Positions 54,812-64,000 of a stretch of DNA of 64,000 bases are shown piece by piece (positions within the stretch are counted from its first letter, which is position 1; every line of letters begins with the position of its first letter). The translations under genes were made by a program, and so were the position numbers. Below the pieces are notes generated by a model. It was not told the origin of the DNA and searched no databases. It saw only the letters and a list, made by a program, of their open reading frames with translations. The stretch spans positions 248,001 to 312,000 of the forward strand of contig CANMQO010000003.1 of NCBI GenBank assembly GCA_947500055.1, read 5' to 3'. This stretch comes from an uncultured Paracoccaceae bacterium (GTDB taxonomy: Bacteria > Pseudomonadota > Alphaproteobacteria > Rhodobacterales > Rhodobacteraceae).

Positions 54812-57800
54812 ATGACTCGGTCCTGGGTGTCCTTTGTTTTCACGATTTTCTTGTTTTGGGGAAACGTCGCGGCGGCCGATGATACCGTACCGACAACCCG
54901 CACGGTTTATGAGCGTGGCATTGATCTGGTCGGCACCGATCTGGCCCAGATTTTTGATACCACCCTACCGGCCTGCGAGGCGGCATGCACCAATGATGCA
55001 AGCTGTGAGGCGTTTACCTTTAACCAACGTTCCAATGCTTGCTTTCCCAAGCGCGATATCACCGGGATCATTCCTTTCGATGGGGCCGTGTCGGGCCGCG
55101 TTTATCCTACCAACCCGTCGGTTTTGGCTGCTGCTGCGGACCGAAAGACAGATCTGTCATTCTTGGCCGAAGTCGATTTCACCGGTGCCGCAACGCTGAC
55201 CCGCGCAGAAAATCAACCTTTGGCAAGAGCCAGCGCAACCCAGCAGGCAGCATGGATCAGAGCCGTGGAGACGGATCAGGCAATGGATTGGATCGCCTTT
55301 GGGCGGACCACCGGTGTAAGCGGCAGCCGCATCACCGGCATGGCCCTCTCAGCACATATCAAGGCCTATTTTCGTGCAGGCGACCCGCAGACCCTTCGGC
55401 TGGCCGCAACCGAGATCGCTTCGGCGTTGGAGACGGAACGCCGCGGCCGTTTGATGATTGATGCGCTTCGTTTGGCGCAAGAAATACGTTTCGACCGCGA
55501 GATTGAGCTCGCCCTGGAAGAAGCTATCGGGAAATACGGTTTCCGCGTTGTGGATACCATTGTTGAAAGCGACAGCGCGACGCCACGCATTTGCGCCGTG
55601 TTTAGCGAGGACCTGGTCAAGGCAGGAACCGACTACGACCTGTTTGTGCAACTGCCATCCCCGCAACTGGCCGTTACTGTCGATGACCGCCAACTGTGCG
55701 TTGACGGGGTCGCCCATGGCAACCGCTATCGGATCGTTCTGCGTGATGGCCTGCCAGCAGCCAGCGGTGAAAAGCTGATCCGCCCGGTTGAGTTGATCCA
55801 TTATGTGCGCGACCGCGCCCCAGCCATGCGGTTTACCGGGCGGGCCTATGTCCTACCCCGACTGGGCGACGTGGCCATACCGATTGAAACTGTCAACCTG
55901 ACCGAAGTGAATCTCTCTCTCAGCCGCGTTGATGATCGCAATCTGATGCGCACTATTCAGTCCGGCCTGATGGATAGCGCATCGGCCAATTACCGAACGG
56001 ACGGTTTGCCAGAAGAGATTGGTACAAATGTCTGGTCAGGCACCGCTGAGGTTACTGTAGAGCTGAACCGCGATATGCTGACCCGCCTGCCGCTGGGTGA
56101 CATTCTGCGCGATGAACCGGCAGGGCTTTATGCCCTGACGGCATCCGGTACGGATCCTAGCCGCGAGATTGCCGCGACGAGCCAATGGTTTGTGCTGTCC
56201 GACATCGGTGTCGCCACCTATCTGGGGAATGACGGCCTGACTGTTGTAGCGCGTGGTCTTGGTGATGCTGCGCCATTACCTGACGCGACGGTGACACTTA
56301 TATCGCAAAGCAACGCTGTCCTGACCGCGGTGCAAACCGATGCGCAAGGCGTTGCCCAAATCCCGGCAGGTCTGACCCGGGGCACGGGGGGTAGTCAACC
56401 AGCCCTTGTGACCGTGGCGCGAGGTGACGACATGACCTTCCTGTCGTTGACCGATCCCGCGTTCGATTTATCCGATCGCGGCGTTGAAGGGCGCGACCCC
56501 AGCCCACCGATCGATGTGTTTCTGGCCACCGATCGCGGGGCTTATCGGGCTGGCGAAACAGTTCACCTGACCGCCCTGATGCGGGATCAACTGGCCACCA
56601 GTCGCGTCGGTATCCCCTTAACCGCGATACTGACCCGGCCGGATGGTGTGGAATACAGCCGCACGGTGTCGACAGATGATCAGGCAGGCGGTCATGTCTT
56701 TGCCCTGCCGGTTGCGGCAACAGCACCGCGCGGCACATGGCGAATTGCCGTGTCGGTTGACGATCAGCAGGCGCCCCTTGCGCGTACAACCGTATTGGTC
56801 GAGGATTTCTTGCCAGAGCGAATTGATTTCGATCTCTCCCTGCCCGCACAGATCAAACTTGGCGATGAACCCACGTTGTCGGTTGCGGCGCGGTATTTGT
56901 TCGGGGCAGTCGGCGCTGATTTGGATGTGGAAGGAGAGGCGCTTTTGCGCGCTTCCGACACTCTGGACGGTTTTCCGGGCTATCGGTTCGGGCAGTATGA
57001 TGCCGCCTTTGACGGGCAACTGACATATCTGGATGGCGCCACAACCAAGGCGGATGGCACAGCAAACATGCCTATTGCGATGCCACAGGCAGATGCCGCA
57101 CAGCCGCTTGAACTGCGTGTAACGACGCGGGTCAAGGAAGGTTCCGGCAGGCCGGTCGAGCGTCAGATCATTGCACCTGTCCTACCGGATCGCCCTATGA
57201 TCGGGATCAAACCGCTTTTTGACGGCGTTATCGGCGAAGACAGCGACGCGCCGTTTGAGTTGATCGGATTGAACCCCGATTTGACCAGCGCCGAATTGCC
57301 GGTGCAATGGACGGTCAACAAGATCAGGACCCGGTATCAATGGTACAGGTTGGATGGGCGCTGGAATTGGGAACCAACAACCACCCGCGAACGCGTGGCT
57401 ACCGGTCAGGCAACGCTGGGGCGTGCGCCCGTTCGGGTTGCGGCGAATGTGGACTGGGGTCAGCACGAAATCGTCGTTGAAGCGCTTGGCGGGGAATACG
57501 CCGTCGCATCAACAGATTTTTCGGCAGGCTGGTACGCGCCCGCCTCTGCTGATGATACGCCTGATCTGTTGGAGGCATCGCTGAACGCGGACCAATACGC
57601 GCTGGGCGACACGGCTGTGTTTCGCATTGTACCACGCTATGCAGGCATCGCGGTTGTGACCGTGATGTCGGACCGTTTGATCACCCTGCGCAATGTATCC
57701 GTGACCGAAGGCGAAAACCTGATCGAACTGCCGGTCACCGAGGAATGGGGTGCAGGTGCCTATGTCAGCGCATCGGTGATCCGTCCCATGGCCGTTGATG

Positions 57801-60157
57801 CAAAGCGCAATCCGGCGCGGGCGCTGGGCCTTGGCTATGCGCAGGTCGATCCCGGCAGCAAGGCGTTGAACGTTTCACTGGATGCGCCCGATATCATGCA
57901 ACCACGCGGTCCAATGCAAATCGGGGTGCAGGTTGATGGGATCGCCCCGGGCGAGCAGGCCTTTGTGACACTGGCCGCAGTTGATCTGGGTATCCTTAAC
58001 CTGACTGGGTTCCAATCGCCCGATCCGCAAGGCCACTATTTCGGCCAGCGCAAACTGGGCGTCGAATTGCGTGACGTCTACGGGCGGCTGATTGACGGGC
58101 TGAACGGGGCCATGGGCACTGTTCGATCCGGCGGTGACACCGTGGCCAAAGCAGGCCTGCAAAGCCCGCCACCGACGGAGGATCTGGTCACCTACTTCAC
58201 CGGACCTGTGACGGTCGACCAAAACGGGCAGGCGCAAGTCAGTTTTGATCTACCCGCTTTCAACGGCACGATCCGCCTCATGGCGATTGCCTGGTCGGCC
58301 ACAGGCGTCGGGCAGGCAACGCGTGACGTGACTGTCCGTGACCCGGTTGTGGTCACAGCCAGCGTGCCACGTTTTCTGGCCCCCGGTGATCAAAGCCGGT
58401 TGTTGTTGGAGATTGTGCACGCCGATGGCCCCTTTGGTCGGATGGGAATGAACGTCAATGCAACAGGGCTCGGGATGGTGTCACAAATTCCTGGCAGTTT
58501 TGACTTGGCCGAGGGCGGCAAACACATCGTCGCAATCCCCTTTGCGGCTTTTGAGGCAGGCAATCATCGCATTGATGTCACTCTGACCACGCCAGACGGG
58601 CGCAGCCTTGTCAAATCCCTGACCGTTCCCGTTATTGTCAACGACCCGGAGGTCAGCCAAACCAGTCGTTTCACCCTTGATCCGGGCGACGTCTTCACCT
58701 TCGACGACAATGTCTTTGCGGGGTTCGCGACGGGAACGGGCAAATCGACGCTTTCAGCCGGGCCGCTGGCCCGTTTTGACGCGCCGGGCCTGCTGAACGC
58801 GCTGGATCGTTACCCATACGGCTGCACAGAACAGATCGCGTCGCGGGCAATGCCGTTGCTTTATCTTGATGGTGTCGCGAGCGCCATGGATCTGGCCACG
58901 CGGGATCAGATCGGCAGGCGGATCGAACAGGCCATCGCCGAAGTGACGGCCAATCAATCGGCAAATGGTGCCTTCGGCCTATGGCGTCCAAGTTCCGGTG
59001 ATTTGTGGCTGGATGCTTATGTTACGGATTTCCTGACACGTGCGCGGGCAGCAGGATATGCCGTGCCGGATGTGGCATATGGCAACGCGGTGGCAAACCT
59101 GCGTAATGCAGTGAACTACTACCCCGATTTCGATGCTGGTGGGCGGGATCTGGCATATGCGCTGTTTGTTCTGGCCCGCGAGGGCGAAGCCGCAATAGGT
59201 GACCTGCGGTATTACGCGGACCAAAAGGCAGAGGCCTTCACCGCGCCATTGGCACAGGCACAGTTGGGTGCAGCACTGGCACAATATGGTGATCAGCCAC
59301 GCGCGGATGCACTCTTTGCCCTTGCTGGCCGTGCATTGCGGGCGCGCTTGACTGCGGAAGAACGACAAACATGGCGCAGCGACTATGGTACATATCGGCG
59401 TGATGCGGCGGCCGTTCTGACACTGGCGGTCGAGGCTGGAAGCAACGCAATCGATCGCGATCAGCTTGTCCGGTATATCGGGCCGGATAGCAGCCATGTT
59501 TCGACGCAAGAAGCCGCTTGGACCCTGCTGGCGGCCAACGCGCTTGTTGATGATCTGCGTGGCACCGGACTGACTATTGATGGGTTGGCCCCCAATGGGC
59601 CGGTGGTGCAATTGCGTGATGCGCAGACCGCAACGGCACCGGTCCTGATTGCCAATGACGGTACCGGACCGACAGAGCTGACAGTAACCACATTTGGTGT
59701 GCCCGACAGCCCGGAACCTGCGGGCGGCAATGGGTATGCGATCCGTCGGACCTATTTCACAATGGATGGGATCGGCGTCGATCTGGGCAATGTGGCCATG
59801 GGCACCCGGCTGGTGACTGTGCTGGAAATCCAGCCATTCGGACGGCAAGAGGCGCGATTGATGGTCAATGATCCGCTGCCTGCCGGGTTTGAAATCGACA
59901 ATCCGAACCTGATCGCTGGCGGTGATATCCGGGCACTTGATTGGCTCCGGCCGGTTGGTGCAGAAAATGCCGATTTCAGAACGGACAGGTTCCTGGCCGC
60001 CGTTGACTGGCGGTCCGATCAACCGTTTCAGCTGGCCTATGTCGTGCGTGCGGTGTCGCCAGGACAGTTCCACCACCCTGCAGCCTCGGTCGAGGATATG
60101 TATCGCCCGCAAATGCGCGCGCATACTGATCCGGGGCGATTGACGATCAGCGAATGA
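54812..60157 (+). CDS. Alpha-2-macroglobulin family protein with N-terminal PAN/Apple domain
   Basis: 1781 residues. A signal peptide (SFVFTIFLFWGNVAAA) without a lipobox is followed by a PAN/Apple-like cysteine domain (about 35-110; CEAACTNDASCEAF..NACFPK), macroglobulin domains, and the thioester domain with GCTEQ, where C1338 and Q1341 would form the bond (CxEQ). Such bacterial proteins trap proteases in the periplasm. AAAGGTTTGAAC precedes the ATG. The gene overlaps pbpC (ATGA), the standard pairing of yfhM with pbpC. Confidence 0.92.
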   Translation: MTRSWVSFVFTIFLFWGNVAAADDTVPTTRTVYERGIDLVGTDLAQIFDTTLPACEAACTNDASCEAFTFNQRSNACFPKRDITGIIPFDGAVSGRVYPTNPSVLAAAADRKTDLSFLAEVDFTGAATLTRAENQPLARASATQQAAWIRAVETDQAMDWIAFGRTTGVSGSRITGMALSAHIKAYFRAGDPQTLRLAATEIASALETERRGRLMIDALRLAQEIRFDREIELALEEAIGKYGFRVVDTIVESDSATPRICAVFSEDLVKAGTDYDLFVQLPSPQLAVTVDDRQLCVDGVAHGNRYRIVLRDGLPAASGEKLIRPVELIHYVRDRAPAMRFTGRAYVLPRLGDVAIPIETVNLTEVNLSLSRVDDRNLMRTIQSGLMDSASANYRTDGLPEEIGTNVWSGTAEVTVELNRDMLTRLPLGDILRDEPAGLYALTASGTDPSREIAATSQWFVLSDIGVATYLGNDGLTVVARGLGDAAPLPDATVTLISQSNAVLTAVQTDAQGVAQIPAGLTRGTGGSQPALVTVARGDDMTFLSLTDPAFDLSDRGVEGRDPSPPIDVFLATDRGAYRAGETVHLTALMRDQLATSRVGIPLTAILTRPDGVEYSRTVSTDDQAGGHVFALPVAATAPRGTWRIAVSVDDQQAPLARTTVLVEDFLPERIDFDLSLPAQIKLGDEPTLSVAARYLFGAVGADLDVEGEALLRASDTLDGFPGYRFGQYDAAFDGQLTYLDGATTKADGTANMPIAMPQADAAQPLELRVTTRVKEGSGRPVERQIIAPVLPDRPMIGIKPLFDGVIGEDSDAPFELIGLNPDLTSAELPVQWTVNKIRTRYQWYRLDGRWNWEPTTTRERVATGQATLGRAPVRVAANVDWGQHEIVVEALGGEYAVASTDFSAGWYAPASADDTPDLLEASLNADQYALGDTAVFRIVPRYAGIAVVTVMSDRLITLRNVSVTEGENLIELPVTEEWGAGAYVSASVIRPMAVDAKRNPARALGLGYAQVDPGSKALNVSLDAPDIMQPRGPMQIGVQVDGIAPGEQAFVTLAAVDLGILNLTGFQSPDPQGHYFGQRKLGVELRDVYGRLIDGLNGAMGTVRSGGDTVAKAGLQSPPPTEDLVTYFTGPVTVDQNGQAQVSFDLPAFNGTIRLMAIAWSATGVGQATRDVTVRDPVVVTASVPRFLAPGDQSRLLLEIVHADGPFGRMGMNVNATGLGMVSQIPGSFDLAEGGKHIVAIPFAAFEAGNHRIDVTLTTPDGRSLVKSLTVPVIVNDPEVSQTSRFTLDPGDVFTFDDNVFAGFATGTGKSTLSAGPLARFDAPGLLNALDRYPYGCTEQIASRAMPLLYLDGVASAMDLATRDQIGRRIEQAIAEVTANQSANGAFGLWRPSSGDLWLDAYVTDFLTRARAAGYAVPDVAYGNAVANLRNAVNYYPDFDAGGRDLAYALFVLAREGEAAIGDLRYYADQKAEAFTAPLAQAQLGAALAQYGDQPRADALFALAGRALRARLTAEERQTWRSDYGTYRRDAAAVLTLAVEAGSNAIDRDQLVRYIGPDSSHVSTQEAAWTLLAANALVDDLRGTGLTIDGLAPNGPVVQLRDAQTATAPVLIANDGTGPTELTVTTFGVPDSPEPAGGNGYAIRRTYFTMDGIGVDLGNVAMGTRLVTVLEIQPFGRQEARLMVNDPLPAGFEIDNPNLIAGGDIRALDWLRPVGAENADFRTDRFLAAVDWRSDQPFQLAYVVRAVSPGQFHHPAASVEDMYRPQMRAHTDPGRLTISE

Positions 60158-62175
60158 AAAGAACGGTTTTTGCCATAGCACTTTGCCTTTGGGTCGGCGG
60201 TGCCGTGCGCGACGCATTTGACGGTTGGGTCGACGCAACGGTGCTGCCCCCCATAACCGCCGAGGTAAGTCGCGAGATACGTGATCGGAACGGCGCCCTG
60301 CTGCGCGCCTACACGGCCCCGGATGGACGTTGGCGATTGCCAGTGACTTTGGCCGAGGTTGATCCGACCTATCTGGACATGCTGATCCGCTACGAAGACA
60401 AACGCTTTGCCAACCATTCGGGCGTCGATCCCTTGGCAATGATCCGCGCTTCCGGCCAAGCGGTCTGGCACGGGCAGATCGTGTCGGGCGGGTCTACATT
60501 GACGATGCAGGTTGCCCGCTTGCTTGAGGAAGGCAACTCCAGCAGTTGGTCCGGCAAGTTGCGACAGATGCGCGTCGCGCTGGCACTGGAACGAAAGCTT
60601 AGCAAGGATCAGATCCTGACGCTCTACCTGAACCACGCGCCTTTTGGGGGGAATATCGAAGGGGTTCGCGCGGCATCCTACGCCTATTTTGACCGCCCGC
60701 CCCGTCGGCTGACCCCTGCGCAGGCGGCGCTACTTGTGGCACTTCCCCAGTCACCAGAAGCGCGCCGACCAGACCGGGCACCGGCGCAGGCAACCTCGGC
60801 GCGCAATCACGTCCTGACCCGGCTCGCGACATATGGCGTGATCGACGCTGCAACCCATGCCAGCGCGACGGCCAAACCCGTCCCTGCAACCCGCCATGTG
60901 ATCCCGGCACTTGCACCACATCTGACGGATCGAGTTGTCGCGCTGGATACTGAAAATCGCCGCATCGACCTGACAATTGATCGACGGATTCAAACCGCAT
61001 TGGAACAGTTGGCTGCCGATGCAGTCCAGGCCCGATCCGATGGTCTGCAAATTGCGATCATCGCGGCGGACCACCAAAGCGGGCATATTCTGGCCAGCGT
61101 TGGCTCGGCTGCGTATCGTGCAGATGCGCGTGGCGGGTTTCTGGATTTGACCCAAACGGTGCGGTCACCCGGATCAACCTTGAAACCGCTTGTCTACGGG
61201 TTGGGGTTTGACCGAGGATTGATCCATCCCGAGACCATGATTGCAGACCGGCCAACAGATTTTGGCGGCTATGCACCACAGAATTTTGACGGCTTTTTCC
61301 GTGGTGAATTGCGAGTAAGTACAGCCTTACAGCATTCACTGAACATACCCACCGTCGCCGTGACAGAGGCGCTTGGACCGCACCACCTGCTGGCAGGTAT
61401 GCGGCGCGCCGGTGCCCGACCCAAACTCCCCAATGGCCGCCCCGGATTAGCCATCGCATTGGGCGGCGTTGGTCTGAACCTCGAAGATCTAGTCAGGCTT
61501 TATGCCGCGATTGGTAATGGCGGGAACAACGTGGACCTGCGATGGCACCAAACGCCCAGTAGCGGGTTCACTCAACACGATGTCCTGGGCGCCGCCGCCG
61601 CATGGCATGTGGGGAACATCCTGACGGAAGTCCCTCGCCCGACCGGTGTCCGTGGTGCTGGTATCGCGTTTAAGACCGGTACATCGTATGGGCATCGGGA
61701 CGCATGGGCCATTGGATTTGACGGAAAACATGTCGTCGGGGTCTGGATGGGGCGACCAGACGGGGCATCCGTGCCAGGGGCATTTGGTGGCGATCTGGCC
61801 GCGCCGGTGATGTTTGACGCCTTCGCCCGCATCAAACCAACGGTTGATCCGCTTGGCCCGCCACCACATCACGCCTTGTTGCTACCAACGGCACAGTTGC
61901 CCCGACACCTCCAGCATTTCGGAAATTCACAATCCACCAGCACATCCTCACCCAGCATCGCATTTCCGCCCGATGGGGCCGTTCTTGAAGGGTCTGTACT
62001 GACGGTGAAAGTACGCGATGGGCAAGCCCCCTTTATCTGGTTGGCCAATGGCGAACCTGTTGCCCGCACACACCGACAACAGATAGAGATCGCGGCACCC
62101 GGCATCGGGTTTTCATCATTGACGGTGATCGACGCCAATGGCCAATCCGACCGGGCGCAGATCGCAATCGAATGA
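60154..62175 (+). CDS. pbpC: Penicillin-binding protein 1C
   Basis: 673 residues. An N-terminal anchor precedes the glycosyltransferase domain (YEDKRFANHSGVDP, GGSTLTMQ). The transpeptidase domain has S341 in SPGSTLKPL, SLN at 395-397 and KTGTS starting at K507. A BiPBP-type C-terminal domain closes the protein (about 580-673). It would build or repair peptidoglycan; its link to the macroglobulin gene suggests a joint response to envelope breach. Overlap is ATGA. Confidence 0.94.
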   Translation: MKRTVFAIALCLWVGGAVRDAFDGWVDATVLPPITAEVSREIRDRNGALLRAYTAPDGRWRLPVTLAEVDPTYLDMLIRYEDKRFANHSGVDPLAMIRASGQAVWHGQIVSGGSTLTMQVARLLEEGNSSSWSGKLRQMRVALALERKLSKDQILTLYLNHAPFGGNIEGVRAASYAYFDRPPRRLTPAQAALLVALPQSPEARRPDRAPAQATSARNHVLTRLATYGVIDAATHASATAKPVPATRHVIPALAPHLTDRVVALDTENRRIDLTIDRRIQTALEQLAADAVQARSDGLQIAIIAADHQSGHILASVGSAAYRADARGGFLDLTQTVRSPGSTLKPLVYGLGFDRGLIHPETMIADRPTDFGGYAPQNFDGFFRGELRVSTALQHSLNIPTVAVTEALGPHHLLAGMRRAGARPKLPNGRPGLAIALGGVGLNLEDLVRLYAAIGNGGNNVDLRWHQTPSSGFTQHDVLGAAAAWHVGNILTEVPRPTGVRGAGIAFKTGTSYGHRDAWAIGFDGKHVVGVWMGRPDGASVPGAFGGDLAAPVMFDAFARIKPTVDPLGPPPHHALLLPTAQLPRHLQHFGNSQSTSTSSPSIAFPPDGAVLEGSVLTVKVRDGQAPFIWLANGEPVARTHRQQIEIAAPGIGFSSLTVIDANGQSDRAQIAIE

Positions 62176-62307
62176 TGATCCGCAGGTTTGCTCTTCTGTC
62201 GATCACGTTACAAAGATCACATGGCGCGCAACCTTGCGCATCCTCGGATTTCGCGGCAATTGGGAAAAACACGCTATAAACCCACTCATGAACAGGTCCA
62301 CGCAAGC

Positions 62308-62778
62308 ATGAAGAAATTTCTTAGCCTCACCCTTCTTGCATTGCCTTCTTTCGCGATGGCGGATGACTACGCAATTGGCGACCTGACGATCATGAACCCG
62401 ATCGCTTATGAAACAACGGCCACAGCAATGTCAGGTGCAGGCTATATGACGGTGACAAACAACGGCGATATGGCCGACCGCATTGTCCGGGCCGAGGCCG
62501 ACTTTCCCCGTGTCATGCTGCATGAAAGCACGATTGCCGACGGGGTGGCGACAATGACGCATCTGGAGGGGGTCGAAATCCCCGCAGGCGCTACGGTCGC
62601 ATTCGAACCCGGCGGCAAGCACGTGATGTTCATGGGATTGGACGGCGATCCGTTTGAAATCGGCGAAGAGATCAACGTTAAACTCGTCTTCGAAAAAGCC
62701 GGGGAACTTGATGTGGTGTTCAAGGTGGAAGCCCGGAATCAGGAAGCTGCTAACGCCGAGGATCACAGCGGACATTGA
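62308..62778 (+). CDS. PCuAC copper chaperone
   Basis: 156 residues. A signal peptide (KKFLSLTLLALPSFAMA) and the complete copper motif: H72, M83, H105 and M107, with the spacings 10 and 21 expected for H(M)x10Mx21HxM. It delivers Cu(I) to cytochrome oxidase in the periplasm. The tail EDHSGH adds further metal-binding histidines. The ATG at 62308 is preferred; the frame to 62188 has no ribosome site and is not signal-like. Confidence 0.92.
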   Translation: MKKFLSLTLLALPSFAMADDYAIGDLTIMNPIAYETTATAMSGAGYMTVTNNGDMADRIVRAEADFPRVMLHESTIADGVATMTHLEGVEIPAGATVAFEPGGKHVMFMGLDGDPFEIGEEINVKLVFEKAGELDVVFKVEARNQEAANAEDHSGH

Positions 62779-63077
62779 CATCCGCCATCCCAATGACAGA
62801 CTTGCGCGGTTGCTCAGTCAAACGCGGGGCTAACATCCATTGTGTGGCCGTGCGGCTTCATGTCACGCTTTCCCTGGCATGATCAGTGATGCAAGATAAT
62901 TATTATTTATCAATACTTTATAAGTACCTTACAGCTAATCACCCCAACCTCATCCGCTCCGTAACCTTCATCACGCAATCTTTTGCATGCGGGGGTGGAC
63001 CCCCCTGAAACATGCATTACATTGGGCGGCGACTGGGGCAAACGGTCACCAAAGCAGGATCGAAAAGGAATACGATC
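62779..63077. other. Intergenic region before the cytochrome c gene
   Basis: 299 bases. An AT-rich patch at about 62895-62935 (AATTATTATTTATC) and a GGGGGTGG/CCCCCC hairpin-like stretch near 62990-63007 are visible. This must hold the cytochrome promoter. No gene is seen. Confidence 0.55.
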
Positions 63078-63521
63078 ATGATGAGATTTACTATTGCAGC
63101 CGCTCTTGCCGTGCTTGCAGCACCAGCTTTCGCAGATGGACACGCTTCATCACAAGGCGATGCTGCCGCTGGTGAAGAACAATTCAACCGGCAGTGCGTG
63201 GCGTGCCACGTTGTTGCTGATGCATCTGGCGCGGTACTTGCAGGCCGCAACGCAAAGACAGGTCCAAACCTTTTCGGAATAGCTGGCCGCGCACCTGGCG
63301 CGATTGAAGGCTTCCGTTACAGCGATTCAGTCATGGAGCTGGGTGAAACCGGCGCAACCTGGACCGAAGAAAGCTTTGTTGGATACGTCCAGAACCCGAC
63401 CGGCTGGTTGCGTGAGACGCTTGAAGATCGTCGCGCCCGCGGAAAGATGGCCTATCAGGTGCGTCAGGAAGCGCAGGCATATGACATTTATGCCTTCCTT
63501 GCGACTTTCGGCGCCGAATAA
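63078..63521 (+). CDS. Class I c-type cytochrome
   Basis: 147 residues. A signal peptide ends near AFAD. The heme motif is C40-VA-C43-H44 and the axial methionine is likely M124 in GKMAYQ. The size and the segment TGPNLFGIAGR are those of c2/c550-like cytochromes. It carries electrons in the periplasm, and the copper chaperone just upstream would serve an oxidase. AAAAGGAATACG lies before the ATG at 63078; an ATG 3 bases on is also possible. Confidence 0.93.
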   Translation: MMRFTIAAALAVLAAPAFADGHASSQGDAAAGEEQFNRQCVACHVVADASGAVLAGRNAKTGPNLFGIAGRAPGAIEGFRYSDSVMELGETGATWTEESFVGYVQNPTGWLRETLEDRRARGKMAYQVRQEAQAYDIYAFLATFGAE

Positions 63522-63547
63522 CCGGCCCCACATTACAGCCATTTTCA

Positions 63548-63584
63548 GGACCACTGGAGGAAACTCCGGTGGCCCTTTCTTTTG
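63548..63584 (+). terminator. Rho-independent terminator of the cytochrome c gene
   Basis: GGACCACTGGAG and CTCCGGTGGCCC pair with two mismatches around a GAAA tetraloop, then TTTCTTTT follows. It lies 26 bases after the stop codon. Confidence 0.9.
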
Positions 63585-63683
63585 TCAGATGATGACTTGG
63601 TGAACCTGCTCGCAACGCGACGTTTCGATACTCCGGTTTGACACGGGTCTTGCGCGTCCCCAAAAACGGTGAAACCATTGGGG

Positions 63684-64000
63684 ATGGAAAATCACATCAA
63701 ATCCTGGGCTGAGTCGGCCCCCCGTCTGGTCGCTGTGGCTGCGGGGCGGGAAGCGGCAGATCTTGTTATTCGTGGGTGCAAACTGGTCAATGTCCAAAGC
63801 CGCGAGGTTCTGGACTGGCAGGTCGCTGTGGCCGAGGGGCGCTTTGCCTATATCGGGCCGGATGCCTCGCATTGTATCGGCCCCGACACGCGGGTGATTG
63901 ACGCCGAAGGCCGCTATCTGATCCCCGGTCTTTGCGATGGCCATATGCATATCGAAAGCGGGATGCTGACCCCGGCCGAATTCGCCGCCGCCGTTATCCC
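63684..64000 (+). CDS. ade: Adenine deaminase, N-terminal part
   Basis: The first 105 residues, open to the right edge of the window. Residues from about 25 form the beta-sandwich start of amidohydrolases (ADLVIRGCKLVNV), and LIPGLCDGHMHIESGM is the metal-binding block specific for adenine deaminase. It would convert adenine to hypoxanthine. The ATG at 63684 lies within a GGGG-rich context and about 160 bases after the cytochrome gene. The rest of the gene is beyond the window. Confidence 0.87.
   Translation, partial: MENHIKSWAESAPRLVAVAAGREAADLVIRGCKLVNVQSREVLDWQVAVAEGRFAYIGPDASHCIGPDTRVIDAEGRYLIPGLCDGHMHIESGMLTPAEFAAAVI

Noticed and set aside
58979..60439. A 486-residue minus-strand reading frame
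   Set aside because: It lies wholly antisense to the macroglobulin and pbpC genes, has no ribosome site or family motifs, and its amino acid use is typical of a shadow frame in GC-rich DNA.

Overview
The window reads as a chromosomal segment of an alphaproteobacterium of the order Rhodobacterales, most likely the marine Roseobacter group. This rests on recalled family knowledge and the visible proteins: a ChrR/RpoE pair with its divergent five-gene cluster in the Rhodobacter sphaeroides order, DUF3035, DUF3775, DUF1674 and DUF3833 proteins, an ExeM-type nuclease, and moderately GC-rich, densely packed genes with frequent ATGA and TAATG overlaps. No rRNA, tRNA, CRISPR array or intact insertion sequence was found. 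Genes are cut at both ends of the window.

Layout. 1-2.7 kb: the C-terminal part of an MttB-superfamily methyltransferase, an HIBADH-type dehydrogenase, and a convergent hydrolase carrying the full fluoroacetate-dehalogenase residue set. 2.8-7 kb: a secreted modular nuclease. 7-17.2 kb, all on the minus strand: a Ser/Thr kinase, an FHA protein, a PP2C phosphatase, three dynamin-like GTPases, a roadblock-like protein and an unknown protein. This block is the best candidate for an undescribed system; the order suggests that a phosphorylation switch controls a set of membrane GTPases. 17.7-24.8 kb: gap, an ABC-2 exporter, a MITE-like element, an S49 protease, a 55-residue membrane protein, a pteridine-reductase-like SDR and uvrC. 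24.8-30.7 kb: three tandem hairpins, rpsO, an RTX protein, DUF1643, truB, recQ and two tandem secreted paralogues. 31.2-34.6 kb: a histidine phosphatase, a GST, a saccharopine dehydrogenase, DUF3775 and an AhpD-like protein.

34.6-40.7 kb: the singlet-oxygen stress locus. rpoE-chrR runs rightward, and FAD oxidoreductase, DUF1365, MFS, DUF3833 and SDR genes run leftward, from two divergent promoters that both match TGATC(C/T)-N18-TAA. 40.7-52.4 kb, minus strand: rmuC, mutL, two M16 peptidases, a DUF3035 lipoprotein, lspA, purH, a heparinase-like protein and rsmB. 52.5-64 kb: an SDHAF4-like protein, a small secreted protein, pncB, an alpha-2-macroglobulin with its partner penicillin-binding protein 1C, a PCuAC copper chaperone, a cytochrome c and the start of an adenine deaminase.

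Most of the window is housekeeping. The accessory or unusual parts are the GTPase/kinase block, the nuclease, the MITE-like element, the hairpin array and the paralogous secreted pair. Where an upstream start lacked a ribosome binding site, a better-supported downstream start was chosen and the reason is given.
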